DNA of 64,000 bases, from assembly GCA_963783355.1 (NCBI GenBank), contig CAWANF010000006.1, positions 186,001-250,000 of the forward strand, in the 5' to 3' direction. Shown here one piece after another: positions 44,927 to 53,890 of the stretch. The translations under genes and the position numbers were made by a program. The number at the start of each line of letters is the position of its first letter. The first letter of the stretch is position 1. Origin of the DNA: CAWANF01 sp963783355. GTDB lineage: Bacteria; Bacteroidota; Rhodothermia; Balneolales; DATFMH01. Under the pieces are notes generated by a model. The model did not search any database. It was not told the origin of the DNA and saw only the letters and a list, made by a program, of their open reading frames with translations.

Positions 44927-45150
44927 GGACTTCCATTTTTTTTAGTAAGAATCTATATGGTTCCTGTTTAAGGATATTTTGCCATAAATCAAATAAATAT
45001 ATTTATCTTATTTAAGATATTTATCAGTTTGAATTATTACGCAGTCCTTCTTATTTATTACTTAAATTGTATATCGATTTCTTATTAGAAATTCATACTA
45101 TTATTTTGTCGTTAAATTAAAAATCGTAGTCGTTAAAACAGATCAAATAT

Positions 45151-46317
45151 ATGCCGTCACTGGGTGAAGATATTTCCTCTTTGAGGAAAAAAGAAAAATT
45201 AAGTATTCAGGATATTTTTGATTCCACACGAATTCCCCAAAATGTTTTGCGGGAAATTGAAAGCGGAAATATTTTTAAAGATAAATCCCGAAACAAAACA
45301 TATGTCCGGAGTTTTGTACGTACCTACGCTAAAGTGCTGAAGATTGAGGAAGACGATATTATTCAGGCTCTTGACGAAACCGAAGAAAGCAAATATTCCG
45401 GATCTATTGCCAAAAAATATGGACTCGCTCCGAAAGACGCTTCAAAAGAAGAATCGGATAAAAAGTACGAGCCAAAATTCCGGCTTGGTGAAGAATTGGC
45501 TGAAGACGACAATAAAACATCCGATCTTCCGGGGGACAAAGAAACATCAAGCGCTGCCGAAGAACCAGCAACAACGGAAGAAAAAGAAGAAATACCTGCA
45601 ACAAGGGAAGTTAAAACACCCGAACCTAAGAAAGGCCCAACATTTTCACAACCCGATCCTACAAAAGAACATAATAAATTAACCCCCGAACCCCCGACTG
45701 TCGATAAAGTAAATTGGGTTGATATGGGGAAAAAGGTCAATTCTCCGGGGAATCGATCCGCAACTCCCTTAATAGCTGTGCTTATCGCTGCTATCCTGAT
45801 TGTTGCCGGTTATTTCACATTTCGCTTTTTCACTAACAGAAATAGTCAGCCGGAATCTGCAAAACAGGATGGAATTTCAATGGATACTGTCGCCAGCGTA
45901 CCGGTAACCGGTTCCATTGCTGCGGATTCCGCTAAAAAGGAGACTCAAATAATTACTGCAAACCAACCGGATACGCTTTATTTGACTATTTATGCAGCGA
46001 AAGATCGCCTGGACCCGGTTCGTGTTTCATCAGATGTCATTAAACAATTGAATCCATACTGGATCGAGAAAGGCCAGGCTATGCGTTTCGAGTTTATCAA
46101 GAATATTAGCATTCGAGGCCAATTCAGCCGAATGATGCTCATGCTAAACGGACATCCGATACCTAATATCCGGCAATATGAAGGACAGGACCAAATGCTT
46201 CACATTACTCGCTCCATTTTCGAAAATGATCCCAAATGGATGTCTCCTGCTCCTGATTCTCTTGGTGATGGAATAGCCAAACCGGATTCGATTATTAACC
46301 GGCCGGTGTTCAATTAA
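45151..46317 (+). CDS. RodZ-like helix-turn-helix protein with DUF4115 domain
   Basis: A 388-residue bitopic protein. The N-terminal HTH (SIQDIFDSTRIPQNVLREIE, then RNKTYVRSFVRTYAKVLKIE) is RodZ/HTH_25-type. A long Pro/Glu/Lys-rich linker (about 90-195) precedes one membrane helix (PLIAVLIAAILIVAGYFTFR, about 207-226) and a C-terminal periplasmic beta domain resembling DUF4115. RodZ links MreB to the rod complex. ligA follows after 33 bases. Confidence 0.85.
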   Translation: MPSLGEDISSLRKKEKLSIQDIFDSTRIPQNVLREIESGNIFKDKSRNKTYVRSFVRTYAKVLKIEEDDIIQALDETEESKYSGSIAKKYGLAPKDASKEESDKKYEPKFRLGEELAEDDNKTSDLPGDKETSSAAEEPATTEEKEEIPATREVKTPEPKKGPTFSQPDPTKEHNKLTPEPPTVDKVNWVDMGKKVNSPGNRSATPLIAVLIAAILIVAGYFTFRFFTNRNSQPESAKQDGISMDTVASVPVTGSIAADSAKKETQIITANQPDTLYLTIYAAKDRLDPVRVSSDVIKQLNPYWIEKGQAMRFEFIKNISIRGQFSRMMLMLNGHPIPNIRQYEGQDQMLHITRSIFENDPKWMSPAPDSLGDGIAKPDSIINRPVFN

Positions 46318-46350
46318 TCAGATTTTTATTAACGCTTCGAAGCCATCAAC

Positions 46351-48345
46351 ATGACGAAAGAAGAGGCTGAAAAACGTATTGGCGAGCTTCGCGATTTACT
46401 GGAGAAAGCGAATTATGCGTATTACCAGGAAGCCGAACCGTTCATTTCTGATCGTGAATATGACTCCTTCATGGAGGAGCTTTTAAAACTGGAACTGGAA
46501 TTTGACTTACAGACTCCTGATTCTCCTTCCGTACGTATTGGTGGCCAGCCGAGCAAAGAATTCATAACGGTTAAGCATCCTATTCCGCTTTTAAGCCTTT
46601 CAAATACTTATAACGAGGAAGAATTAAACAATTTTGATCGAAGGGTCAGGGATATTCTCGGGCATAATGAATATGAATATCTGACGGAATTAAAATTCGA
46701 TGGAATGGCGCTTCGCCTTCGCTATGAGAAAGGGAAACTGGTTCTGGGAGCCACACGTGGTGACGGCCAGCGAGGAGACGATATCACCAACAACGTCCGG
46801 ACAATCCGGGATATTCCATTGCAACTCATTCGTTATCAGGAAGATGCTATTGAAGTACGCGGTGAAGCATACATAGAAAACGAAGCCTTTGCCCGTTTCA
46901 ATGACCGGCGGGAAGAACAAGGTGAAACGGTCTTTGCCAATCCACGAAATGCTACAGCAGGATCGATGAAAATGCAGGATCCCAAGACGGTTGCATCCCG
47001 GCCTATCCGTTTTTTTTCATATGATCTTTATCTCGAAGAAAATGATATAAATCTTACCCAGTCAGCAAAGTTAAAAAAGTTGATTGAGATGGGCTTTCCG
47101 GTCTGTGAGCATTACCGTGAATGCAAAAATATTGAAGAAGTTCACGAATACATACGTCACTGGGAGCAAAAAAGACATCAACTTCCCTATCAAACCGATG
47201 GTGTTGTAATCAAAGTGAACCAGGATCGTTACCGGGAAACATTGGGATTTACAGCAAAATCACCACGCTGGGCCATCGCTTACAAATATGAAGCGGAACA
47301 GGCTGAAACGACAATTAATGATATTACGCTTCAGGTCGGACGCCTGGGAACCATTACTCCTGTTGCGGAACTGGAACCGGTCTTTTTAGCTGGCACAACC
47401 GTTAAAAGGGCCTCTTTACACAATGAGGATGAGATACACCGGAAGGATATTCGGGTCAGCGACAAGGTATTGATTGAAAAAGCCGGGGAAATCATTCCAC
47501 AGGTGGTTAGTGTGGTGGATGCTAATCGGAATAACCGCTCTGATGAATTCCATATGCCTGAAAATTGTCCCGCATGTGGAGAAAAACTTGTTCAGCTTGA
47601 TGATGAAGTAGCCTGGCGATGCATAAATATCTCCTGTCCCCCGCAAATTCGCATACGGATAGAACACTTTGCTTCCCGTGATGCCATGGATATCGATGGC
47701 ATGGGAACAGCCATTGTCGATCAGCTGGTTTCCAGTGAATTGATACACAATTTCGCTGATTTATACGATTTAAAAAAAGAACAGCTCATTCCTTTGGAAC
47801 GAATGGGAAAAAAGAGTGCAGAGAACCTGGTTGAATCTATCGATAAAAGCCGGGAACGTCCATTTGAGCGGGTTCTGTACGGACTTGGAATCCGACACGT
47901 AGGCCTGACTGTCGCAAAAGATCTTGCAAAGAATTTCAAATCCATCGATCGAATCATGAGTGAAGAGGAAGAAGCGTTCACCACCATCGATTCCATCGGA
48001 CCCAAAATAGCGGAATCACTGAACAGCTATTTCCAAAAAGATAAAAACCTGCAGCTGATTGAGCGCTTAAAAGGCTATGGCCTTCATTTTGAAGTTGAAG
48101 AAGAGCAGCTTTTATCGAATAAACTGACAGATAAAACTTTCGTATTAACCGGTACACTGCCAACTCTGAAAAGGAATCAGGCTAAGGAACTCATTGAACA
48201 GCATGGCGGTAAAACGAGCAGTTCCGTTAGCAAAAATACCGATTATGTATTAGCGGGAGACTCGCCGGGAAGCAAAATGGACAAAGCAAAAAAATTAAAT
48301 ATCATAATCTTAACTGAAGAAGAGTTTTTAAAATTAATTCAGTAA
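46351..48345 (+). CDS. ligA: NAD-dependent DNA ligase LigA
   Basis: A 664-residue ligase. The adenylation lysine lies in ELKFDGMALRLRYEKG; the N-terminal Ia domain has ANYAYYQEAEPFISDREYD. The OB-fold is near LQVGRLGTITPVAELEPV, the four-cysteine zinc finger in CPACGEKLVQ and WRCINISCPP, then HhH repeats and a C-terminal BRCT domain (FVLTGTLPTLKRNQAKELIE). It is full length and essential in bacteria. Confidence 0.98.
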   Translation: MTKEEAEKRIGELRDLLEKANYAYYQEAEPFISDREYDSFMEELLKLELEFDLQTPDSPSVRIGGQPSKEFITVKHPIPLLSLSNTYNEEELNNFDRRVRDILGHNEYEYLTELKFDGMALRLRYEKGKLVLGATRGDGQRGDDITNNVRTIRDIPLQLIRYQEDAIEVRGEAYIENEAFARFNDRREEQGETVFANPRNATAGSMKMQDPKTVASRPIRFFSYDLYLEENDINLTQSAKLKKLIEMGFPVCEHYRECKNIEEVHEYIRHWEQKRHQLPYQTDGVVIKVNQDRYRETLGFTAKSPRWAIAYKYEAEQAETTINDITLQVGRLGTITPVAELEPVFLAGTTVKRASLHNEDEIHRKDIRVSDKVLIEKAGEIIPQVVSVVDANRNNRSDEFHMPENCPACGEKLVQLDDEVAWRCINISCPPQIRIRIEHFASRDAMDIDGMGTAIVDQLVSSELIHNFADLYDLKKEQLIPLERMGKKSAENLVESIDKSRERPFERVLYGLGIRHVGLTVAKDLAKNFKSIDRIMSEEEEAFTTIDSIGPKIAESLNSYFQKDKNLQLIERLKGYGLHFEVEEEQLLSNKLTDKTFVLTGTLPTLKRNQAKELIEQHGGKTSSSVSKNTDYVLAGDSPGSKMDKAKKLNIIILTEEEFLKLIQ

Positions 48346-48420
48346 AACGCTTGTATAGATGATATCGTTTTTCTAATCTTATCACTGAGTAAATCAGATA
48401 TTAATTTTTAAAAGAGTTTT

Positions 48421-48771
48421 ATGAAATACGAATTAGAACACGATGATAATATTTCCGTTCTGACTATTAAGAACGACAAACTGGATTCAACGATTTCTCC
48501 CGATTTGAAGAGCCAGATCATTATCGTAGCGAATGCCACAGAACAAGAGCATTTGATCCTGGACCTAAGCCATGTTGAATTTGCTGATTCCAGCGGGCTT
48601 AGTGCTTTATTGCTGGCTCATCGTTTATATCGTGATTCGAACCGTCAACTCATCCTTTGCAATGTGTCCGACCGAGTAAAGAAGCTACTTGAGATATCCC
48701 AGTTAAACCAGGTCTTTACCATTTCGAATGACACCGATACGGCTAAGGATTTAATCCGAAGCGCTGCCTGA
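48421..48771 (+). CDS. STAS domain anti-sigma factor antagonist-like protein
   Basis: A 116-residue single STAS domain of the SpoIIAA/RsbV type. The phosphorylatable serine region is HVEFADSSGLSALLLAHRLY and the domain ends with QLILCNVSDRVKKLLEISQL. Such proteins are dephosphorylated to capture an anti-sigma factor kinase, but no kinase or phosphatase partner is encoded nearby. The symporter gene starts 18 bases after it. Confidence 0.9.
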   Translation: MKYELEHDDNISVLTIKNDKLDSTISPDLKSQIIIVANATEQEHLILDLSHVEFADSSGLSALLLAHRLYRDSNRQLILCNVSDRVKKLLEISQLNQVFTISNDTDTAKDLIRSAA

Positions 48772-48789
48772 TTTGCGGGCAGAAAGCGC

Positions 48790-50232
48790 ATGGATTTAAC
48801 CTACCTCGATTTACTCGTAATTTTAGCATACCTGTCATTATGTGTTTTTATCGGGATAAAGGTTGGGGGAAAACCATCCGATACAACGACTTATTTTACA
48901 ACACATGGTTCTGTTCCCTGGTGGGCGGCATCTTTTTCTATTGTGGCTACAGAAACCAGCATGTTAACAGTCATCTCGACCCCTGTACTGGCCTATTTAG
49001 GCAGTTTTGTGTTCCTGCAACTCGTTATAGGTTATATAATCGGACGAATTATTGTTTCGTTTCTCATTCTTCCATCCTATTTCAAGGGAAATCAAAAAAC
49101 AGCCTACACATTTTTTCATGAACGTTTTGGTCCCAAATTTCAGCGATTAATCTCTATCGTATTTTTGATCACACGACTTCTGGCTGACGGTGTCCGGCTT
49201 TTCGCTGCAGCTATTCCCATCAAATTGATAACCGGCCTTAGTTATCCCGAATCGATAATAATCATCGCTATATTAACCCTGGCTTACACCTATTACGGAG
49301 GCTTGAAATCGGTCATTTGGATTGATGTCCTTCAATTGGGAGTTTATATAATCGGTGGCGGCTATATACTGATTCACCTTTTACCGGAACTGACGGCTAC
49401 GAACTGGCATCAGGTTGTCTCGGAAGGAAAACTGACTGTTTTTCAACTGCCTGCTTCCTGGAAAGCCATTTTCACGACTCCGTTGAATATAATCGGAGCT
49501 GTTATCGGCGGCATATTTTTAACTATGGCATCGCATGGAACCGATCATTTGATTGTTCAACGGCTTCTTGCCTGCCATGATCTGAAGGCGGCACGAAAAG
49601 CCATCATCACAAGCGGATTTATTGTTTTCTTTCAATTTGCCCTGTTTCTCTTCATCGGTTTGTTTCTGTACATCCACTATGGCGGGAAGTCATTGGTTGA
49701 TTTAGGATTACACAAAAAGGACGAAATTTTTCCATTTTATATCATTCATGAAGTCCACACCGGAATCGCCGGTTTTATCATTGCCGGGTTATTTGCAGCA
49801 GCCATGAGCACGCTAAGCAGCTCTCTTTCTGCGTTATCATCATCTACAATGTTTGATGTATTTCCAAAATTATCGGAACATAAAGATTCCATAAAAATAT
49901 CCAGGATATTTATGGTATTCTGGACGCTGGTTTTTGTCATGTTTGCCGTATCATTTAAAAAAAGTAACAGTCCGGTCATTATCCTTGGGTTAGGTATCGC
50001 TGGCTTTACTTACGGAGCCCTGTTGGGGGCCTTTTTGATAGGCCGATACACGCAATTCGATACCCCCGAAACAATTGCAGGTTTAATTAGTTGCATACTT
50101 GGTATGACTTTTCTGATTATATTTGGGAATATAGCATGGCCTTGGTATACTTTCATTGGAGTATCCATTTTTATAATCACCGCTGGAATTGTACATTTTA
50201 TCCGATCAAAACTGCTGATACAAACAATATGA
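48790..50232 (+). CDS. Sodium:solute symporter family protein
   Basis: A 480-residue transporter with about 13 membrane helices. SSS-type features are VGGKPSDTTTYFTTHGSVPW, WWAASFSIVATETSMLTVIS, the YTYYGGLKSVIWIDVLQLGV block, and the HGTDHLIVQRLLACHDLKAA segment, plus GLFAAAMSTLSSSLSALSSS. It co-transports Na+ with a sugar, amino or organic acid; the substrate cannot be read. Lies between the STAS and 7TM-HD genes. Confidence 0.93.
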   Translation: MDLTYLDLLVILAYLSLCVFIGIKVGGKPSDTTTYFTTHGSVPWWAASFSIVATETSMLTVISTPVLAYLGSFVFLQLVIGYIIGRIIVSFLILPSYFKGNQKTAYTFFHERFGPKFQRLISIVFLITRLLADGVRLFAAAIPIKLITGLSYPESIIIIAILTLAYTYYGGLKSVIWIDVLQLGVYIIGGGYILIHLLPELTATNWHQVVSEGKLTVFQLPASWKAIFTTPLNIIGAVIGGIFLTMASHGTDHLIVQRLLACHDLKAARKAIITSGFIVFFQFALFLFIGLFLYIHYGGKSLVDLGLHKKDEIFPFYIIHEVHTGIAGFIIAGLFAAAMSTLSSSLSALSSSTMFDVFPKLSEHKDSIKISRIFMVFWTLVFVMFAVSFKKSNSPVIILGLGIAGFTYGALLGAFLIGRYTQFDTPETIAGLISCILGMTFLIIFGNIAWPWYTFIGVSIFIITAGIVHFIRSKLLIQTI

Positions 50233-50254
50233 GCAGTTAAGGAGAATTTAAAAT

Positions 50255-52639
50255 ATGAGTCTGCTTGAAAAACTTGGCCTCGCCAGAAAAGGCAAGGGAT
50301 TAACGCCCATAATGGGGGAAGGTAAGGCTAAAAAAAAACCATTTTCTCTTAATAAGAGCTATGTGGTCAAGGGATTGATCTTTCTTGTATTTCTTGCCTT
50401 TGTAATCGTCATCTTTCCAAGATCCAGTTTTAAAGAAGCAACATATAAAGTCGGTGAGCCCTGGAGACAGGAAGATTTGACTGCTCCGTTTACTTTCAGC
50501 CTTCTAAAAAGCAAGAGCGATCTGAAGAAAGAACAGGACCAAATTGAGAAGCTCACCCCGCCGATTTATCATATTGACCATAAAGCCGATATTGCAATAC
50601 AAGGCAAACTCGATTCGCTTTTCAATAAGATGACGCCGGTTCTTCAACAATATGTAACATGGCAAAGCGACTCAAAAGTGATGACACAGACACTGAATGA
50701 CAGCCTCAAGTTTGTTCAAATGAAAAGCAATTCGGGTTTACCGTTTGATGCGAGTGAGTGGTCCGCTATGGAAAAAAGCTTTTTGCAGTATATCAGGAGA
50801 CCCTCGGCCACATTTATCGGTACCGACATCCGCAAGAAAATCAACCAGGTAGTAAAATCTCTTTTAGATGAAGGTATCATCAATCAGGATAAATCGACCA
50901 TTTCTTATAACGAGATAACAGTCAGAGACTTAAAAGGACGAACAGAACGAAATTATTATTTGGCCAATGTCCGTGACATGAAAGAAGCTAATGAATATGC
51001 TCAGTTCCGTTTTTCCCGTGATTTGACAGCTACTGAGGCATCTATAGCCAATGATCTTTTTAAAGTGATCATCCAGCCGAATGTGATTTATAATGAAAAA
51101 GAAACACAGGCTCGTGTACAGGATGCATTATCAACTATTTCACTGACAAAAGGAGTGGTGCCCAAGGGGCAGGTAATTATAAGGAAAGGTGATCCAATCA
51201 CTAAAGAGAAACTGAACATGATTCAGAGCCTGGCCAAGGCTAAATCGGAGACGGCCAGCAAACTTGAGATATGGCAACAATATCTGGGTGAAGTTCTCAC
51301 AATCATTGCTATTATTCTGGTCTTCTTCATGTATATTTATCTGTATCGCAAGCCGATATTCGATAATAATGCTATGTTTTTGCTGGTTTATCTGGCATTA
51401 GCCCTGGTCATCGGAGCAACGGCTTTTGTGAGCAGGTTCGAAAGTGTCTCGGCCTATGTCGTTCCCATTGCAATCACTCCAATCATTTTAACTATTATTT
51501 TTGATTCACGTGTCGGCCTGTTGACGACTTTAAGTTTGTCCCTGCTTACAGGAATGATGATCGGCTATGATTTCGAATTTGTGGTCGCCACTATTACAGC
51601 TTGCAGCATGGCTGTTTATTCGGTTCGCGACATCAAAAATCGCAGCCAGTTTTTCTTCTTCACTCCTGCCCTTGTCTTTTTGACTTATGTCATTGTCCTT
51701 GTAGGATTTACATTCAGCAAACTGGGTGATTTCAGCACTTTTTCAAGCCAGGTGATAAGTGTATTCATAAATTCGGTATTGATTTGGCTCACCTACCCAC
51801 TGATACTCCTTTTTGAGAAAGTTTTTAAAGTCACAACGGATGTGACCCTGCTCGAATTAAGCGACACGAATCGTCCATTGCTTAAAGCGCTGATGATGCG
51901 GGCCCCGGGAACATTCCACCACAGCCTGCAGGTTGCAAATCTTGCAGAAGCAGCTGCTTCTGAAATAGGAGCCAACTCAATATTATGCCGCGTCGGTGCA
52001 CTATATCACGACATCGGGAAAATGGAAAAACCGGAGTATTTCGTAGAGAATCAATCGGGTGTAAACGAGCACGACAAGCTGAAACCGCGGATGAGTGCCA
52101 TTGTCATCAAAGCTCATGTTAGCAATGGCATTAAGCTGGCACATGATGATCAGCTTCCGGAGCTGGTATCCCATTTCATACCTACTCACCACGGAACATC
52201 TCTCATCAAGTTTTTCTACGAAAAGGCTAAAGAAAAATCCGAAAACATCGCTGAAATTCAGGAAGAGGATTTCCGGTATAGCGGCCCCCTGCCCGACTCC
52301 AAGGAAACCGGTATTGCGATGCTGGCTGACGGTGTGGAAGCATCTGCCCGCGCCATGACAGAGCCGAATTACCAGAAACTTGAAAACCTGGTTAACCGCA
52401 TTATCGATGAACGTCTTTACGAAGGCCAATTAAACAACTGTCCACTGACGTTCAAAGACTTGCAAAAGATCAAAGAAACATTTCTAAATATTCTTGTCGG
52501 GATGTATCATGGACGCGTAAAATACCCGGGACAAGACGAAAAAGATGCGACTGCCGAAAAATCACCTCCGCCTTCAATGAAGAAATCGGGCAGCAAGGAT
52601 GGCACACAGGATAAGGAAGAAGAAATGAAATCAAAATGA
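50255..52639 (+). CDS. 7TM-HD family phosphodiesterase (PgpH-like, probable c-di-AMP hydrolase)
   Basis: A 794-residue membrane protein. It begins with a single helix (about 30-50), then a large extracellular 7TMR-HDED domain (about 60-340) and seven membrane helices (about 350-530). The cytosolic HD domain has HHSLQVANLAEAAASEIG and VGALYHDIGKMEKPEYF, then PTHHGT and ADGVEASARAMTEP. Relatives hydrolyse cyclic di-AMP. The Lys/Ser-rich tail is typical. xer starts 1 base after its stop, so the two are coupled. Confidence 0.92.
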   Translation: MSLLEKLGLARKGKGLTPIMGEGKAKKKPFSLNKSYVVKGLIFLVFLAFVIVIFPRSSFKEATYKVGEPWRQEDLTAPFTFSLLKSKSDLKKEQDQIEKLTPPIYHIDHKADIAIQGKLDSLFNKMTPVLQQYVTWQSDSKVMTQTLNDSLKFVQMKSNSGLPFDASEWSAMEKSFLQYIRRPSATFIGTDIRKKINQVVKSLLDEGIINQDKSTISYNEITVRDLKGRTERNYYLANVRDMKEANEYAQFRFSRDLTATEASIANDLFKVIIQPNVIYNEKETQARVQDALSTISLTKGVVPKGQVIIRKGDPITKEKLNMIQSLAKAKSETASKLEIWQQYLGEVLTIIAIILVFFMYIYLYRKPIFDNNAMFLLVYLALALVIGATAFVSRFESVSAYVVPIAITPIILTIIFDSRVGLLTTLSLSLLTGMMIGYDFEFVVATITACSMAVYSVRDIKNRSQFFFFTPALVFLTYVIVLVGFTFSKLGDFSTFSSQVISVFINSVLIWLTYPLILLFEKVFKVTTDVTLLELSDTNRPLLKALMMRAPGTFHHSLQVANLAEAAASEIGANSILCRVGALYHDIGKMEKPEYFVENQSGVNEHDKLKPRMSAIVIKAHVSNGIKLAHDDQLPELVSHFIPTHHGTSLIKFFYEKAKEKSENIAEIQEEDFRYSGPLPDSKETGIAMLADGVEASARAMTEPNYQKLENLVNRIIDERLYEGQLNNCPLTFKDLQKIKETFLNILVGMYHGRVKYPGQDEKDATAEKSPPPSMKKSGSKDGTQDKEEEMKSK

Positions 52640-52640
52640 T

Positions 52641-53546
52641 ATGGAACCGTTTCAGAATGAGTTACGGCTGTTTCTCCAATTTCTGAAACTTGAAAAAGGA
52701 TTAGCTGATAATTCACTATTATCCTATGAAAATGATGTCGTCCGGTATTTAAATTTTCTTCATTACTCCCTTCGGATAAATGATTTAGGTGCCGTCACTT
52801 TACGGCACATTGAAGACTATTTACAGGAATTGACAGCCATGGGCTTAGCTCCATCCACTATCGCACGTAACATTTCCAGTATTCGGGGTTTTCACGAGTT
52901 TGTGGTCATGGAAAATTACTGCAGGGCCAACCCTGCCGACCTTGTTGAATTACCCAGGTTAACCAAGAAGCTACCCGATGTTTTGAATACCATCGAAATT
53001 CAACAAATTTTAGAGACACCGGATACATCAAACCCTGCCGGAATGCGAGATGCCGCCATTCTCGAAAGCCTTTATGGTACCGGAATGCGGGTAAGTGAAC
53101 TCGTCGATTTATCGCTTGATCAATTGTTTTTCGAAATTGGCTTCATTAAAGTCATAGGCAAAGGCAGCAAAGAACGATTGATTCCCATTGGAGATTTTGC
53201 CCAAAAAGCAATCCAAAAATATCTGGACCATGCCCGTCCCCTTTTTGCCGGTGATAAGAACAAGTCTCAAAATAAAGTATTTCTAAACCAACGCGGCGGA
53301 CCTATCTCAAGAATGTCGGTTTGGAATATTGTCCAAAAAGCAACAAAAGACGCCGGAATCCAAAAGAAAGTGTATCCCCATATCTTCCGCCATTCATTTG
53401 CGACCCATTTACTCGAAGGTGGAGCCGACCTCAGAGCTGTCCAGGAAATGCTTGGTCATGTTTCTATTCTCACCACCGAAATTTATACTCACGTCGACCG
53501 TACATACCTTCACCAGGTTCATAAAGAATTTCATCCCAGAGCCTGA
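52641..53546 (+). CDS. Tyrosine recombinase XerC/XerD
   Basis: A 301-residue site-specific recombinase for chromosome dimer resolution. The N-terminal SAM-like domain contains FLKLEKGLADNSLLSYENDV. The catalytic set is complete: R in YGTGMRVSELVDL, K in KGSKERLIP, HIFRHSFATHLLEGG, LGHVSILTTEIYTHV with the nucleophile tyrosine. Housekeeping length and sequence suggest XerD rather than a phage or integron integrase; no attachment site is recognisable nearby. Confidence 0.93.
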   Translation: MEPFQNELRLFLQFLKLEKGLADNSLLSYENDVVRYLNFLHYSLRINDLGAVTLRHIEDYLQELTAMGLAPSTIARNISSIRGFHEFVVMENYCRANPADLVELPRLTKKLPDVLNTIEIQQILETPDTSNPAGMRDAAILESLYGTGMRVSELVDLSLDQLFFEIGFIKVIGKGSKERLIPIGDFAQKAIQKYLDHARPLFAGDKNKSQNKVFLNQRGGPISRMSVWNIVQKATKDAGIQKKVYPHIFRHSFATHLLEGGADLRAVQEMLGHVSILTTEIYTHVDRTYLHQVHKEFHPRA

Positions 53547-53890
53547 ATCATATATATCTCCCGACTTCACGACCTGACAATTTTTTTTTACCGCTAACAG
53601 TCATTGGTTGACTGCTCAATATCTAATTTTAGTTAAGTATTTAATAATACATAATATCAACGGGCATCGTTTCATTCAGTAAATATTTATTTTGGAATAA
53701 GTGTTCATTTGAATTTTATAAAATTCTTAAAAAGTGCCAACTGCTTGCCAACCGATTCTTTAATCTAAATATAACTACATAGTCACATAAAAATATTTTC
53801 TCACTTTTACTTCTTTTACGAAATTTATTCGCTAATCAAAAAGAACCAGTGGGATTTAACCAAACTAATTATTTTTATGGAGGTGTAGTT
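53547..53890. promoter_or_regulatory. Upstream region of TonB receptor gene with 16-bp palindrome
   Basis: About 344 AT-rich bases without a gene. It contains the perfect palindrome GAATTTTATAAAATTC at 53711-53726, about 165 bases before the TonB-receptor start, a candidate regulator site. The ribosome binding site is clear: GGAGGT at 53879-53884, 6 bases before ATG 53891. Confidence 0.4.

Noticed and set aside
52641..53546. Xer recombinase as an integrase of a mobile element
   Set aside because: Sequence and context are housekeeping (coupled to a phosphodiesterase gene), and no att repeats, tRNA or phage genes are nearby.
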